NCBI RefSeq assembly: GCF_030406045.1
Contig: NZ_CP128988.1
Coordinates: forward strand, 1,275,438 to 1,339,437
Direction of reading: 5' to 3'
DNA from: Thiohalobacter sp. IOR34
GTDB taxonomy: Bacteria > Pseudomonadota > Gammaproteobacteria > Thiohalobacterales > Thiohalobacteraceae
Length of the DNA stretch: 64,000 nt
Numbering within the stretch: position 1 is the stretch's first letter; every line of letters begins with the position of its first letter. The position numbers and the translations under genes are program-made. Positions 8,188-17,405 of this stretch are shown one piece after another. Under the pieces are notes generated by a model that did not search any database, had not been told where the DNA came from, and saw only the letters and a list, made by a program, of their open reading frames with translations.

Positions 8188-10428
8188 TCAAGGGAGGGGA
8201 CTGTGCGCGTTCACCGGGCTGTCGACGAGCGGTGCCGGGCGGCCGAAGAGGTAGCCTTGGCCGTGGCTGAAGCGGACGCGGCGGGCGATGTCCAGGGTGG
8301 TGGCATCCTCGATGCCTTCCGCAACTAGCCGGTAACCGGCGTCGGCGATCATCTCGGCGAGTTGGCCGATCATGGTTTGCTGGCGTCCACCCTTGGACAG
8401 CTGGCGGATCATGCTGATGTCGAATTTGACGATATCGACCGGCATATGTGCCAGGTAGCGAAGCGACGAGTAGCCGCTGCCGAAATCGTCGAGCGCGATC
8501 TCGAAGCCGAGCTTGCGTGCCTCGTCGAGTGCCTGGGTGGCGGCCTTGAGCTGGGTGATGAGGGTCGTTTCGGTGATTTCCAGCACCAGCCTGTACTCAT
8601 TGGCCAGCAGGGCCAGGGGTGCCAGGGCCTTGAGGGTGGAGGGGTGGCAGATGCTGTTGCCGGAGAGATTGATGGATACCCCGGTGCCCGCCGGCAGGCG
8701 GCCGTTGTGCAGGTCGGTGCGGATCGCTGCCAGCACCGCGATGTCGAATTCGAGGGCCAAGCGGCGGGCCTCGACCAGAGGCAGGAAGCTGCCGGGGTTG
8801 AATAGCTCGCCGTTCTGGCGGATGCGGACCAGCGCCTCGTAGTAGTCGACGCTCAGGTCTTCCAGGCGGACGATCGGCTGGTAGTGCATTTCGATGCCGC
8901 TGCCATCGCGGATGGCGGAGTAGACAGCGTTGATAAGGCGGTTCGAGAACAGGGTGTCGGTGCCCTCGCGCATGGCCTCGCAATAGACCTGCACCGGGTC
9001 GGCGTTGGGGCGCTTGGCCCGGTACATGGCGATGTCGGCCCGGCCCTGCAGTTCGGAGAGGCTGGTGCCGTCATCACCGTCGGCCAGGGCGATACCGACG
9101 CTGATGCGCACCGGCTCCATGATGCCGAGCCCGGAAAAGTCCTCTTCCCCGATGTGTTTGATGCAGCGCCTGGCTACCTCCTGGGCGCAGTCGCGGTTGC
9201 AGTTGAGTAGGATGGTGGCAAACTCGTCGCCGCCGATGCGGTAGAGGCGATCACCTTGGCGCAGGCCATTGAGGATGCTCCTGGCCAGCCGCTGGATGAC
9301 CTGGTCGCCGGTCTGGTGACCGTAGCTGTCGTTGATGGCCTTGAAGTGGTCGCAGTCGAAGAGAATGAAGGCGATTTCCAGGCGTTGTCCGTTGAGTGTC
9401 GACCGGATCTCCGTCCAGTCATGGTCGAAGGCGCGGCGGTTGTAGGTGCCGGTCAGGGCATCGTGGTGCGCCATGTCCCACAGGGCGCGGTTTTTCTCGT
9501 CCAGGTTCTGGTGAACCTCCTGCAGCTGCTGCTGGTATTCATCGAGCGAGCTGCGCACTTTTTCCAGCTCAGCGATCGGCAGGCTGTTGTGGGACAGGGC
9601 CGTGGCTGCCACCGGGTTCGCCTTCATCTGGTCGATGATGCGTGACAGGCGGCGCAGAGGGAGGCCGAGCAGGGTGGCCAGCATGGCATAGAAGGCGAGC
9701 ACCAGAATGCCGATGATCAGCGACAGGCGGATCACGGACATTTCCATGATCTGTTGCAGGGAACCGTTCTCCGGGTTGTTGCGCACGCCGATATGGGTGT
9801 ATTCAGCCAGTCTGCTGAGTGCGATTCGCTGTCCGGCCGGCAGTTTGAAGCGCAGGCTGTCTTCGTCCAGGTAACGGAAATGGCTGTTGTCCAGCAGCAG
9901 CTTCGGCAAGTCGGCCTTGAGCCCGAGGTGGCCGAGGAGGTGTCGGCCGTCGTCCCCGGACACTGGTTCGAACAGGTAGAGATAGACGCCTTCGCCATCG
10001 CGCAGCAGATAGGCGTCTGGCGAGGCCTGCAGCCGGTGCGGTAGTTGGCTGTCGGCGACCTGGGCCAGTGCCTGCCGCTTGCTGTCGTAGACCTCGGCGG
10101 CGACGATGTGCGGCGGGAGGTTGCCGGGCTTGAGCAGGCGGTGACCGCGCCAGTAGGCATAGTAGAGCGGTTCCCGCAGCTGCTGCCTCAGCTCGTCCCA
10201 GGCGCCCAGCTGCCGGGCATCGTGCCGCAGCCGTTGTTCGCTCTGACGCAGCAGTCGGCGGAATTCCTGCTGCGCGGCCGCCTTCTCGACCGCCTCGATC
10301 TCGCGCCGGGCCTCGTCCAGTTGCTGTAGCGTCAGCCAGCCAAGCACGCAGAACAGCGTCAGGGTGAGGACCACAAAGATGCCGGTATAGGCGGAAAGGG
10401 GCAGGGGGCGTGAGAGGGGCCGGAACAT
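8188..10428 (-). CDS. Membrane-bound GGDEF-EAL c-di-GMP cyclase/phosphodiesterase
   Basis: The 746-residue protein has a membrane segment at about 15-35, a periplasmic sensor region of about 195 residues, a second membrane segment near 232-254 and a HAMP-like linker. A GGDEF domain follows (GGDEF at 399-403, product-inhibition site RQGD at 390-393), then an EAL domain (EAL at 531-533). The EAL catalytic and metal residues all look intact: NLSGN, EITE, DDFGSGYS, VKFD, AEGIED and HGQGYLFG. Both synthesis and breakdown of cyclic di-GMP are therefore possible, with the periplasmic domain as input. The whole region upstream of its start is a MITE-like repeat, so the element may carry or have disrupted its promoter. 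Confidence 0.93.
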   Translation of the reverse strand: MFRPLSRPLPLSAYTGIFVVLTLTLFCVLGWLTLQQLDEARREIEAVEKAAAQQEFRRLLRQSEQRLRHDARQLGAWDELRQQLREPLYYAYWRGHRLLKPGNLPPHIVAAEVYDSKRQALAQVADSQLPHRLQASPDAYLLRDGEGVYLYLFEPVSGDDGRHLLGHLGLKADLPKLLLDNSHFRYLDEDSLRFKLPAGQRIALSRLAEYTHIGVRNNPENGSLQQIMEMSVIRLSLIIGILVLAFYAMLATLLGLPLRRLSRIIDQMKANPVAATALSHNSLPIAELEKVRSSLDEYQQQLQEVHQNLDEKNRALWDMAHHDALTGTYNRRAFDHDWTEIRSTLNGQRLEIAFILFDCDHFKAINDSYGHQTGDQVIQRLARSILNGLRQGDRLYRIGGDEFATILLNCNRDCAQEVARRCIKHIGEEDFSGLGIMEPVRISVGIALADGDDGTSLSELQGRADIAMYRAKRPNADPVQVYCEAMREGTDTLFSNRLINAVYSAIRDGSGIEMHYQPIVRLEDLSVDYYEALVRIRQNGELFNPGSFLPLVEARRLALEFDIAVLAAIRTDLHNGRLPAGTGVSINLSGNSICHPSTLKALAPLALLANEYRLVLEITETTLITQLKAATQALDEARKLGFEIALDDFGSGYSSLRYLAHMPVDIVKFDISMIRQLSKGGRQQTMIGQLAEMIADAGYRLVAEGIEDATTLDIARRVRFSHGQGYLFGRPAPLVDSPVNAHSPLP

Positions 10429-10445
10429 GGGGCGTGGAACAGCGC

Positions 10446-10700
10446 TAGCTGCCCGGATATTGCACCAGGGATTCGATGCTCAGGGCGGAGCTGGCAAAGC
10501 AGCCTGGCCGATCGTCCGCGGAAGCATGGCCGTAGCCAGGGTTCAAGGGCGATCGGCCAGGATGCGCAGCCGGATGCGTTCTGAGATCGAACAGGCACAA
10601 ACCGTACCCCGCTATGAGGAGCCATTTGCGAGCCTCCCGGCCTTGGATGTCAGTCTGCATTCCGATCATGCGGGCCGCCTTGGCGCAAAATCCGGGCTAG
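10446..10700. mobile_element. MITE-A element (about 255 bp, no transposase)
   Basis: The left end TAGCTGCCCGGATATTGCAC and right end GCGCAAAATCCGGGCTA are imperfect inverted repeats next to TA dinucleotides. The interior is non-coding and matches the copy at 46914-47167. It fills the entire gap between two minus-strand genes. Its right end supplies the stop codon of the hydrolase gene at 10697. Confidence 0.75.
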
Positions 10701-11572
10701 CGGGCACGCCCTTGCAACAGGACCTCGATCCGGTCCAGCAGGTCGAACTCGTGTTCGGCATCGAAGAAGTGGTCGGCCCCGTCAATGATCGACAGACTGA
10801 CGCCCTGTTCGGCCAGCGCCTTCTTCCAGGCCTCGTTCATGCGGCTGTCGGCACTGCCGATCACCACCTCCACCGGTACCTGCAGCCCGGCCAGGGTCTG
10901 CAGCACCCGGGCCTTGTCCCAGGCATAGTAGCTCAGCGCCTGCGCGGCCGTGCTGACGTATTCCTTGCAGTAGGCGAGCCGGAAGGGGTGCAGAGCGGTG
11001 TCGCCAGCGGCTTGCAACTGTTCGGCGCGCAGCCGGTCATGGCTCTTGCCGCCCCCCTGGAACAGGCTGGTGTCCTGGCCGAAATAGGTAAGACTGATGA
11101 GGATGGCCTTCTTTACCTCCGGTCGGGGCTGACGCAGATAGGCTATCTCCATGATGCTGCCGCTGCTGTGTCCGATGAGGACCACCTGGCTGTGGCCATG
11201 CTGGACCAGCCAGTCGACCCAGAAGCCGATCTCGGCCACGGCCTCGTCCAGGCTGTGGTTCTGTATCGCCTCGCAGGGCAGGCTGCGGCGCCGCCCGTCG
11301 ATACCCAGGCTGAGGGTGGGTCTGAAGACCGGATAGCCGAGTTCCTGCAGGGAGTCTGACAGGCGCTGAACGGTTGGAAACTCGTGGGTCTGCAGGAAAC
11401 CATGCAGCAGCAGCACGGCCGGCCTGCCCGCGCTGCCCGGCTGGTAGTCGGCCCGGACCTTGAGGCCGTTCGGCAGCGTTTCCAGGAGAGGCGTGGCGCC
11501 GGCATTCAGCGCCAGGAGCAGGGCAAGACAGCCCGACAGCAGCCCGAAGAATAGGTGGCGTTCCTGCATCAT
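10697..11572 (-). CDS. Exported alpha/beta-hydrolase (esterase/lipase-like)
   Basis: The 291-residue product has an N-terminal hydrophobic export signal (LLSGCLALLLALNAGA). The alpha/beta-hydrolase fold shows the oxyanion segment VLLLHGFLQT, the nucleophile elbow GHSSG near residue 146, and a C-terminal catalytic His in GADHFFDAEHEFD. Substrate is not predictable. The stop codon lies inside the end of an adjacent MITE-like element, so the last residues may have been altered by insertion. No operon partner is evident; the upstream flank (11573-11725) is a spacer. The fold is confident, the function generic. Confidence 0.8.
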   Translation of the reverse strand: MMQERHLFFGLLSGCLALLLALNAGATPLLETLPNGLKVRADYQPGSAGRPAVLLLHGFLQTHEFPTVQRLSDSLQELGYPVFRPTLSLGIDGRRRSLPCEAIQNHSLDEAVAEIGFWVDWLVQHGHSQVVLIGHSSGSIMEIAYLRQPRPEVKKAILISLTYFGQDTSLFQGGGKSHDRLRAEQLQAAGDTALHPFRLAYCKEYVSTAAQALSYYAWDKARVLQTLAGLQVPVEVVIGSADSRMNEAWKKALAEQGVSLSIIDGADHFFDAEHEFDLLDRIEVLLQGRAR

Positions 11573-11725
11573 GTGTCGCTCCCTCGTTGCGGCACCATTT
11601 CAGGGCCGGCAACCGATGGTCCCTCCTTCCCGGGAGGGAAATCCCTATTCATACTATACGACGAGGGATGAATTTACTTTAGCAGCCCGTGGAGGGTGGG
11701 CAATGCCTGTCCCCGCGGTCAGTTA

Positions 11726-11988
11726 CTAAGACAAACGATAACAAAGCCTCATTCAGAGCTTGCCAGGCGCCCCGGATCAAGGCGTGCCCCGCAGGGAATG
11801 GCCCGCCCTTGCCAAGGGGCACAACGCAGAGCCGGGGCGCCTGGCAAGCTCCCTGCGGGCGGGCCTCTGGACGGCCATCCGCAACGTTGCAATGGCTTGA
11901 CAGGGAATCACCCTGCCGGCGCCATTGCGCCTTGCGGGCTGATCGACCAGAGACCCGCTGAATGAGGCTTTGTTATCGTTTGTCTTAG
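11726..11988. mobile_element. MITE-B: 263-bp element with perfect 31-bp terminal inverted repeats and TA flanks
   Basis: The left terminus starts CTAAGACAAACGATAACAAA and the right terminus is its exact reverse complement over 31 bases (11726-11756 and 11958-11988). Both ends are flanked by TA, the target duplication of IS630/Tc1-mariner elements. A nested inverted repeat (GCTTGCCAGGCGCCCCGG and its complement) sits in the left half. No transposase is encoded. It looks recent because the termini are identical. Confidence 0.85.
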
Positions 11989-12182
11989 TAGCCGCGCGCT
12001 GCGCTGCTGAAGCTCTTCCTCCATATGCCGCGAGGCTGACGTATCTTTGACGTCCGCAGCCATGGGGTTTCCGCCTGCGGCTGCTTGCGCCGGGGTTGCC
12101 TGGCGGGCGATCTGCACTGACGGCGCCGCCGGGCATTTGCTAGAATGCTCCTCCCCATCCAGCCGAGGCCGCATCCACAGCC

Positions 12183-13592
12183 ATGACCGTACGCACCCGT
12201 TTCGCCCCCAGCCCGACCGGTTACCTGCACATCGGTGGCGCCCGCACGGCGCTGTTCTCCTGGCTCTATGCCCGCAAGCATGGCGGCAGCTTCATCTTGC
12301 GCATCGAGGATACCGACCTGGAACGCTCCACCGCCGAATCGGTCAACGCCATCCTCGAAGGCATGACCTGGCTGGGGCTGGAGTACGACGAGGGTCCCTT
12401 CTACCAGACCCACCGCTTCGACCGCTACAAGGTCATCATCGACCAGTTGCTGGAAACCGGCCATGCCTACAAGTGCTATTGCAGCAAGGAGAGGATCGAG
12501 GCGCTGCGCGAGGAGCAGATGGCGCGCAAGGAGAAACCGCGCTATGACGGACACTGCCGGGCCGGTGTCGAACCGCCGTCGCCCGATGCGCCCTATGTGA
12601 TCCGCTTCCGCAACCCCACCGAGGGCGAGGTGGTGGTCGACGACCTGATCCGCGGCCGGGTGGTATTCCAGAACAGCGAGCTGGACGACCTCATCATCCA
12701 GCGCAGCGACGGCTCGCCGACCTACAACCTGACCGTGGTGGTGGACGACTCCGACATGGACATCACCCATGTCATCCGCGGTGACGACCACCTCAACAAT
12801 ACCCCCCGGCAGATCAACATCCTGCGCGCCCTGGGCGCCGAACCACCGGTCTACGCCCATGTGCCGATGATTCTCGGCCCGGACGGCAAGCGGCTCTCCA
12901 AGCGCCATGGTGCGGTCAGCGTCATGCAGTACCGCGAGGAAGGTTACCTCCCGGAGGCGCTGCTCAACTACCTGGTGCGGCTCGGCTGGTCGCACGGCGA
13001 CCAGGAGATCTTCAGCATCGACGAGATGGTCGAGCTGTTCGATCTGCCGGACGTCAACAAGGCCGCCTCGACCTTCAACCCGGACAAGCTGGTCTGGCTC
13101 AACCAGCAGTACATCAAGAACAGCCCGCCGGAGCATGTCGCCCGGCACCTCAGCCACCACCTCGGCCGCCTGAACATCGACCCCGCCCCGGAGCCGGATC
13201 TGGTGGAGGTGGTCAAGGCGCAGCAGGAGCGGGCCAGGACCCTGGTGGAGATGGCCGAGAACAGTGTCTTTTTCTACCGCGACATCGAGGAGTTCGACGA
13301 GAAAGCGGCGAAGAAGAACCTCAAGCCGGCGACCCGCGAGCCGCTGGCCCTGCTTCGCGAGCGTCTGGCGGCGCTGGAGGAGTGGGCCCCCGGGCCCATC
13401 CATCAGGCGGTGCAGGAGACGGCCGAGGCGCTGGATCTCAAGCTGGGCAAGGTGGCCCAGCCGCTGCGGGTCGCGGTCTCCGGCGGCCCGGTCTCGCCTC
13501 CCATCGACGTCACCGTCTGGCTGGTCGGGCGGGAACGGACCCTGGCCCGTATCGACCGTGCCCTGGCCTGGATCGACGCGCGCAGCGACTGA
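12183..13592 (+). CDS. gltX: Glutamyl-tRNA synthetase
   Basis: The 469-residue class I synthetase charges tRNA-Glu in the cytoplasm. The HIGH-type signature is [19 protein letters not shown] at the N terminus and the KMSKS-type loop is KRLSKRHGA near residue 240, followed by the anticodon-binding helical domain. Length is normal for bacterial GltX. The zinc-type segment (CYCSKE...HCRAG) near residues 98-123 is present. The ATG at 12183 follows a short upstream region bordered by the MITE-B element. A cognate tRNA-Glu lies at 22178. Confidence 0.97.
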   Translation: MTVRTRFAPSPTGYLHIGGARTALFSWLYARKHGGSFILRIEDTDLERSTAESVNAILEGMTWLGLEYDEGPFYQTHRFDRYKVIIDQLLETGHAYKCYCSKERIEALREEQMARKEKPRYDGHCRAGVEPPSPDAPYVIRFRNPTEGEVVVDDLIRGRVVFQNSELDDLIIQRSDGSPTYNLTVVVDDSDMDITHVIRGDDHLNNTPRQINILRALGAEPPVYAHVPMILGPDGKRLSKRHGAVSVMQYREEGYLPEALLNYLVRLGWSHGDQEIFSIDEMVELFDLPDVNKAASTFNPDKLVWLNQQYIKNSPPEHVARHLSHHLGRLNIDPAPEPDLVEVVKAQQERARTLVEMAENSVFFYRDIEEFDEKAAKKNLKPATREPLALLRERLAALEEWAPGPIHQAVQETAEALDLKLGKVAQPLRVAVSGGPVSPPIDVTVWLVGRERTLARIDRALAWIDARSD

Positions 13593-13637
13593 TCTCCCCA
13601 CCCCTTGTTTTTTGCCCGGCTGCGACCCACATATTAG

Positions 13638-13778
13638 CAGGCTGTTGAAAAAGTCTCTGGCGAGTGCGAGACAAGGCAAAAAATGGCGAAAAAGCGCAGT
13701 TTACATGGCCGTAAATGAGCATTTTGAGCCATTTTTCAACGCCGTATCCTGCCGTCAGAGGGTTTTTTCAACAGCCTG
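13638..13778. mobile_element. Small inverted-repeat element (MITE-C, about 141 bp)
   Basis: It starts CAGGCTGTTGAAAAA and ends TTTTTTCAACAGCCTG, an inverted pair of about 15 bases around a non-coding interior. The T-run at the right end could let it act as a terminator after gltX. Termini of this kind are common in proteobacterial IS remnants. Copy number outside this window is unknown. Confidence 0.6.
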
Positions 13779-13872
13779 TCAGGTCAGTTCCCCACTGGCC
13801 AAGGGCAGGTTTATCGACCGATAGCCAACCTGTCAGGCCTGAATGTCATGCCGCAACAAGGAGATGCATGCA

Positions 13873-14310
13873 ATGACGAGAACCATGGTACTGGTCGCCG
13901 AAGGCAGCCGGGCGAAGCTCTATCTGGCCGAGGCCAAGGCGGCACCGCTGCGCGAGATCGCCGATTTCGTCAATCCCGAGGGGCGCCTGCACGAGGGCGA
14001 CCTGGTGAGCGACGATCCCGGTCGCGACGGGGGTGGCGGCGGTTTCGGGCCGCATGTGCTCGACGAGGAGGTGCCGGCCACCGAGGAGGTGCAGATCGTT
14101 TTTGCCAGGCAACTCGCCGAACGGCTGGAGGAGGAGCGGCTCAAGGACAGCTTCGACGAGCTGGTGCTGGTTGCGGCACCGCATTTCCTCGGTCTGCTGC
14201 GTAACAAGCTGACCCCGGAGCTGGCCCAGCGCGTGGTCGAGGAGATCGACAAGGATCTGGTTCGGATGCCGGCCGACGAACTGCGGGCGGAGATCTCCGT
14301 TCTGCTCTGA
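13873..14310 (+). CDS. Host attachment protein family (eRF1-like fold)
   Basis: The 145-residue product (MTRTMVLVAEGSRAKLYLAE onward) matches the bacterial 'host attachment protein' family first described in plant-associated bacteria. Members resemble the baeRF archaeo-eukaryotic release-factor fold. The Gly-rich loop DPGRDGGGGGFG and the segment ELVLVAAPHFLGLLRNKL are typical. I prefer the ATG at 13873, which follows AAGGAG, over the upstream in-frame ATG at 13843. It lies 60 bp upstream of hsp20 in the same direction, so the two may be co-expressed under stress. The molecular function is unsettled. Confidence 0.8.
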   Translation: MTRTMVLVAEGSRAKLYLAEAKAAPLREIADFVNPEGRLHEGDLVSDDPGRDGGGGGFGPHVLDEEVPATEEVQIVFARQLAERLEEERLKDSFDELVLVAAPHFLGLLRNKLTPELAQRVVEEIDKDLVRMPADELRAEISVLL

Positions 14311-14370
14311 TTGGCCGCAGTCGTGTGTGCGGACGCCAGGCGTGTCCGCCTCAACAAGGAGGGCAAGATC

Positions 14371-14874
14371 ATGAGCAAAGAGAACACTACACCCACTGTC
14401 ACCGAGAAACAGGCCGGACAGCTCCGGCCGCGGACCTTGCCGGGTCCCTTTGCCGAGATGGAACGCATGTTCGAACTCTTCAACCGAGGCGGTCTGCTGC
14501 CGTCACGCTGGGAGTGGCCGAGCTGGGCCGAGATGCCGGCCGTGTACAGCGGTCCCGGACCGAAGGTCGACATCATCGACCGGGAAGACGAGATCCTGCT
14601 GCGTGCCGAACTTCCGGGCGTTGACAAGAAGGATATCGACATCTCGGTCAACGAGGACAGCGTGACCCTCAAGGGCAGCACCAAACTGGAACACAAGGAA
14701 GAGAAGGGGGACTATGTCCGTTCGGAGATTGCCCAGGGCAGCTTCAGCCGCACCCTGACCCTGCCGGCGTCGGTCGACCCCGACAAGGCCAAGGCCAGCT
14801 TCAAGGACGGCATCCTGGAACTGACCTTGCCCAAGCAGGCCCGTTCGAAGCGCAAGACCATCAAGGTCGAGTGA
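14371..14874 (+). CDS. Hsp20 small heat-shock protein
   Basis: The 167-residue protein carries an alpha-crystallin domain: VDIIDREDEILLRAELPGVDKKDIDISVNEDSVTL, then YVRSEIAQGSFSRTLTLP and the C-terminal GILELTLPK (the LTLP stretch serves as the conserved I/L-x-I/L-type tail). It should act as an ATP-independent holdase that forms oligomers. The ATG at 14371 follows the Shine-Dalgarno AAGGAGGG. It is the second gene after the host-attachment protein and is followed directly by a tandem repeat array. Confidence 0.93.
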   Translation: MSKENTTPTVTEKQAGQLRPRTLPGPFAEMERMFELFNRGGLLPSRWEWPSWAEMPAVYSGPGPKVDIIDREDEILLRAELPGVDKKDIDISVNEDSVTLKGSTKLEHKEEKGDYVRSEIAQGSFSRTLTLPASVDPDKAKASFKDGILELTLPKQARSKRKTIKVE

Positions 14875-14984
14875 GCGTCTGCACGCTACGGCCGCCCGGC
14901 GCATGGCGGGACTGGCGCCGCCATGCGCCGTCCATCGGGTCTGATGCGCGTGCACAGCCTGAGCTGGCCTCCATGCGAGGCCAT

Positions 14985-15610
14985 CGCGGCGTGGACGCCG
15001 CCCCCACAGCGAAGCGTACCGCCATGCCCCCTGTAGGAGCGGCCTCCAGGCCGCGATCGGGGCAGGGGACGGCACCCGCCGGCCGGATCATCGCCACCGC
15101 CCCCACAGCGAAGCGTACCGCCATGCCCCTGTAGGAGCGGCCTCCAGGCCGCGATCGGGGCAGGGGACGGCACCCGCCGGCCGGATCATCGCCACCGCCC
15201 CCACAGCGAAGCGTACCGCCATGCCCTGTAGGAGCGGCCTCCAGGCCGCGATCGGGACAGGGGACGGCACCCGCCGGCCCGGATCATCGCCACCGCCCCC
15301 ACAGCGAAGCGTACCGCCATGCCCCCTGTAGGAGCGGCCTCCAGGCCGCGATCGGGACGACAGGGAACGGCACCCACCCGCCGCCTCGCCGGCCATCGCG
15401 GCCTGGACGCCGCCCCCGCAGCGAAGCGTGCCGCCATGCCCCTGTAGGAGCGGCCTCCAGGCCGCGATCGGGGCAGGGGACGGCACCCGCCGGCCGGATC
15501 ATCGCCGCCACCCCGGCCATCGCGGCGTGGACGCCGCCCCCGCAGCGAAGCGTACCGCCATGCCCTGTAGGAGCGGCCTCCAGGCCGCGATCGGGATAGA
15601 CGTGCGGGGT
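14985..15610. repeat. Tandem array of six REP-bearing units (98-124 bp each)
   Basis: The marker CAGCGAAGCG recurs at 15007, 15106, 15204, 15302, 15419 and 15543. Each unit holds CAGCGAAGCGTACCGCCATG, then TAGGAGCGGCCTCC, AGGCCGCGATCGGG and a spacer with GGCACCCGCCGGCC. Units two to four are 98-99 bp apart and nearly identical; the last two have insertions. There are no unique spacers, so it is not a CRISPR array. It fills the gap between hsp20 and the polX stop codon. Confidence 0.85.
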
Positions 15611-15669
15611 GCAGGCCCGCCATGGTGTCATCCGTCATTCCCGGATCACGCAGGCCGCGGTCTCCCCTC

Positions 15670-17397
15670 TCAACCGCGCACCTTCTTCAGCAGCCGCCGC
15701 AGCTGCGCCAGGCTGCGGGTGTTGAGCACGTCCTTCTTCTCCAGCCAGCCGCGCCGCGCCTGGCCGACGCCGAAGCGCAGGTTGTCGAAGTCCTGCACGC
15801 TGTGCGCATCCGAATTGATACTGACCAGCACCCCTTCCTCGCGGGCCATCTGGCAGTGGGTGTCGAGCAGATCCAGCCGCTCCGGGTGGGCGTTGAGTTC
15901 CAGGTAGCAGCCGCGCTGGCGGGCGTGGTGGATGACGCGGTTCATGTCGACGTCATAGGGCGCGCGGCGCTCGATCAGCCTGCCGCTGGGGTGGGCGAGC
16001 AGTGTGAAGTAGGGATTGTCCATGGCGCGCAGGATGCGTCGCGTCTGTTTTGCCCGGGACAGGTCGAACTTGCTGTGCACCGCGCCGATCACCAGGTCGA
16101 GGCGGGCCAGTACCGCGTCCGGCATGTCCAGGCTGCCATCCTCCAGGATATCCACCTCGATGCCCTTGAGCAGGGTGATGCCCCCGAGCTTTTCGTTCAG
16201 CTCGTCGATGGCCTCGATCTGCTGTAGCAGCCGCCGGCTGTCCAGGCCGCGGGCCACGGTGAGGCGCTTGGAGTGTTCGGTGATGGCCAGGTATTCGAAC
16301 CCATGGTCACGGGCCGCTTCGGCCATCTGCCGGATCGAGGCATGGCCGTCACTGGCGCGGCTGTGGCAGTGCAGGTCGCCGCGCAGATCGCCGAGTTCGA
16401 CCAGCTTCGGCAGCAGCCCGGCGCGTGCCGCCTCGATCTCGCCACGGTTCTCGCGCAGCTCGGGGGGGATGAAGGGCAGGCCGATGGCCCGGAACATGGA
16501 CGGCTCGGTGTCGCCGGCGACCCGACGTCGTCCCCGCCAGGCCCCGTATTCGTTGAACTTCAGCCCCCGCTTCTGGGCGAGGCGGCGTACTGCGATGTTG
16601 TGTGCCCGGCTGCCGGTGAAGTAGTAGAGCGCCGCGCCGTAGCTCTCGGCGGGGACCACCCGCAGGTCGACCTGCAGGCCCGAGCGCAGCAGCACGGTGG
16701 CGCGGGTAGGTCCCTGGGAGAGCACGTTCTCCACCTCGTCGTACTCGGTGAAGGCGCGGGTCACGGCCTCGCCGTCCTCGGCGATGGCCAGGATGTCGAG
16801 GTCGCCGACCGTCTCCTTGGCGCGTCGGTAGCTGCCCGCCACCTCGGCCTGTTCCACGCCGGGCAGGGCGCGCAGATAGGCGAGCAGCGGTTCGGCATAC
16901 TGGGCGGCGACCGCCAGCTTGAAGCGCCGGCTGCTGTCGGCATGGGCGGCCAGGGTCTCGAGGATGCGTGCCTCGGTCTTGGCGCCAAAGCCCGGCAGCT
17001 CGCGGATGCGGCCGTCGCGGGCGGCGCGCTCCAGTTGTTCAAGGGTGTGGATGTCCAGATCGTGATACAGGGCATGGACCCGCTTGGGGCCAAGGCCGGG
17101 GATGCGCAGCAGTTCGGAGAGATCGGGCGGCAGGCGTTTCTGCAGCTTCTCCAGCGCCCGGCAGCGGCCGGTCTCGATGATTTCAGCGATCTTGGCCGCC
17201 AGGTCCTTGCCGATACCCGGCAGCCGGGTCAGGTCCTCGCCGGCCTCGCGCAGCAGGCGCACGTCCTGACCCAGTTCGCGCAGGGTGCGGGAGGCGTTGC
17301 GGTAGGCGCGGATGCGGAACGGGTTGGCGCCCTCGATCTCCAGCAGGTCTGCGATCTGGTCGAAGATGCGGGCGATGTCTTCGTTGTGGACAGGCAT
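15670..17397 (-). CDS. polX: Family X DNA polymerase with PHP domain
   Basis: The 575-residue protein has an N-terminal helix-hairpin-helix region (LPGIGKDLAAKI, IPGLGPKRVHAL, LPGFGAKTEARI), the polymerase X nucleotidyl-transfer core (GSYRRAKETVGDLDIL with the metal-binding DLD, then LQVDLRVV) and a C-terminal PHP domain (GDLHCHSRASDGH, ITEHSK, GAVHSKF, LELNAHPERLDLLD, SINSDAH). Bacterial PolX fills gaps in base-excision repair, and its PHP domain gives 3'-5' exonuclease activity. The ATG at 17397 is the first Met in register with the family start. It is the third gene of an archease-rtcB-polX group, only 8 bp after rtcB. Confidence 0.95.
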   Translation of the reverse strand: MPVHNEDIARIFDQIADLLEIEGANPFRIRAYRNASRTLRELGQDVRLLREAGEDLTRLPGIGKDLAAKIAEIIETGRCRALEKLQKRLPPDLSELLRIPGLGPKRVHALYHDLDIHTLEQLERAARDGRIRELPGFGAKTEARILETLAAHADSSRRFKLAVAAQYAEPLLAYLRALPGVEQAEVAGSYRRAKETVGDLDILAIAEDGEAVTRAFTEYDEVENVLSQGPTRATVLLRSGLQVDLRVVPAESYGAALYYFTGSRAHNIAVRRLAQKRGLKFNEYGAWRGRRRVAGDTEPSMFRAIGLPFIPPELRENRGEIEAARAGLLPKLVELGDLRGDLHCHSRASDGHASIRQMAEAARDHGFEYLAITEHSKRLTVARGLDSRRLLQQIEAIDELNEKLGGITLLKGIEVDILEDGSLDMPDAVLARLDLVIGAVHSKFDLSRAKQTRRILRAMDNPYFTLLAHPSGRLIERRAPYDVDMNRVIHHARQRGCYLELNAHPERLDLLDTHCQMAREEGVLVSINSDAHSVQDFDNLRFGVGQARRGWLEKKDVLNTRSLAQLRRLLKKVRG

Positions 17398-17405
17398 CGT
17401 CTTCT

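Noticed and set aside
11985-13679. 564-codon minus-strand ORF opposite gltX
   Set aside because: It is the mirror of a confident gltX gene; its sequence is low-complexity Val/Gln/Arg/Gly typical of antisense frames in high-GC DNA.
14985-15610. Possible CRISPR array
   Set aside because: Units of about 98 bp are identical throughout, with no unique spacers of constant length; they are REP tandem repeats.
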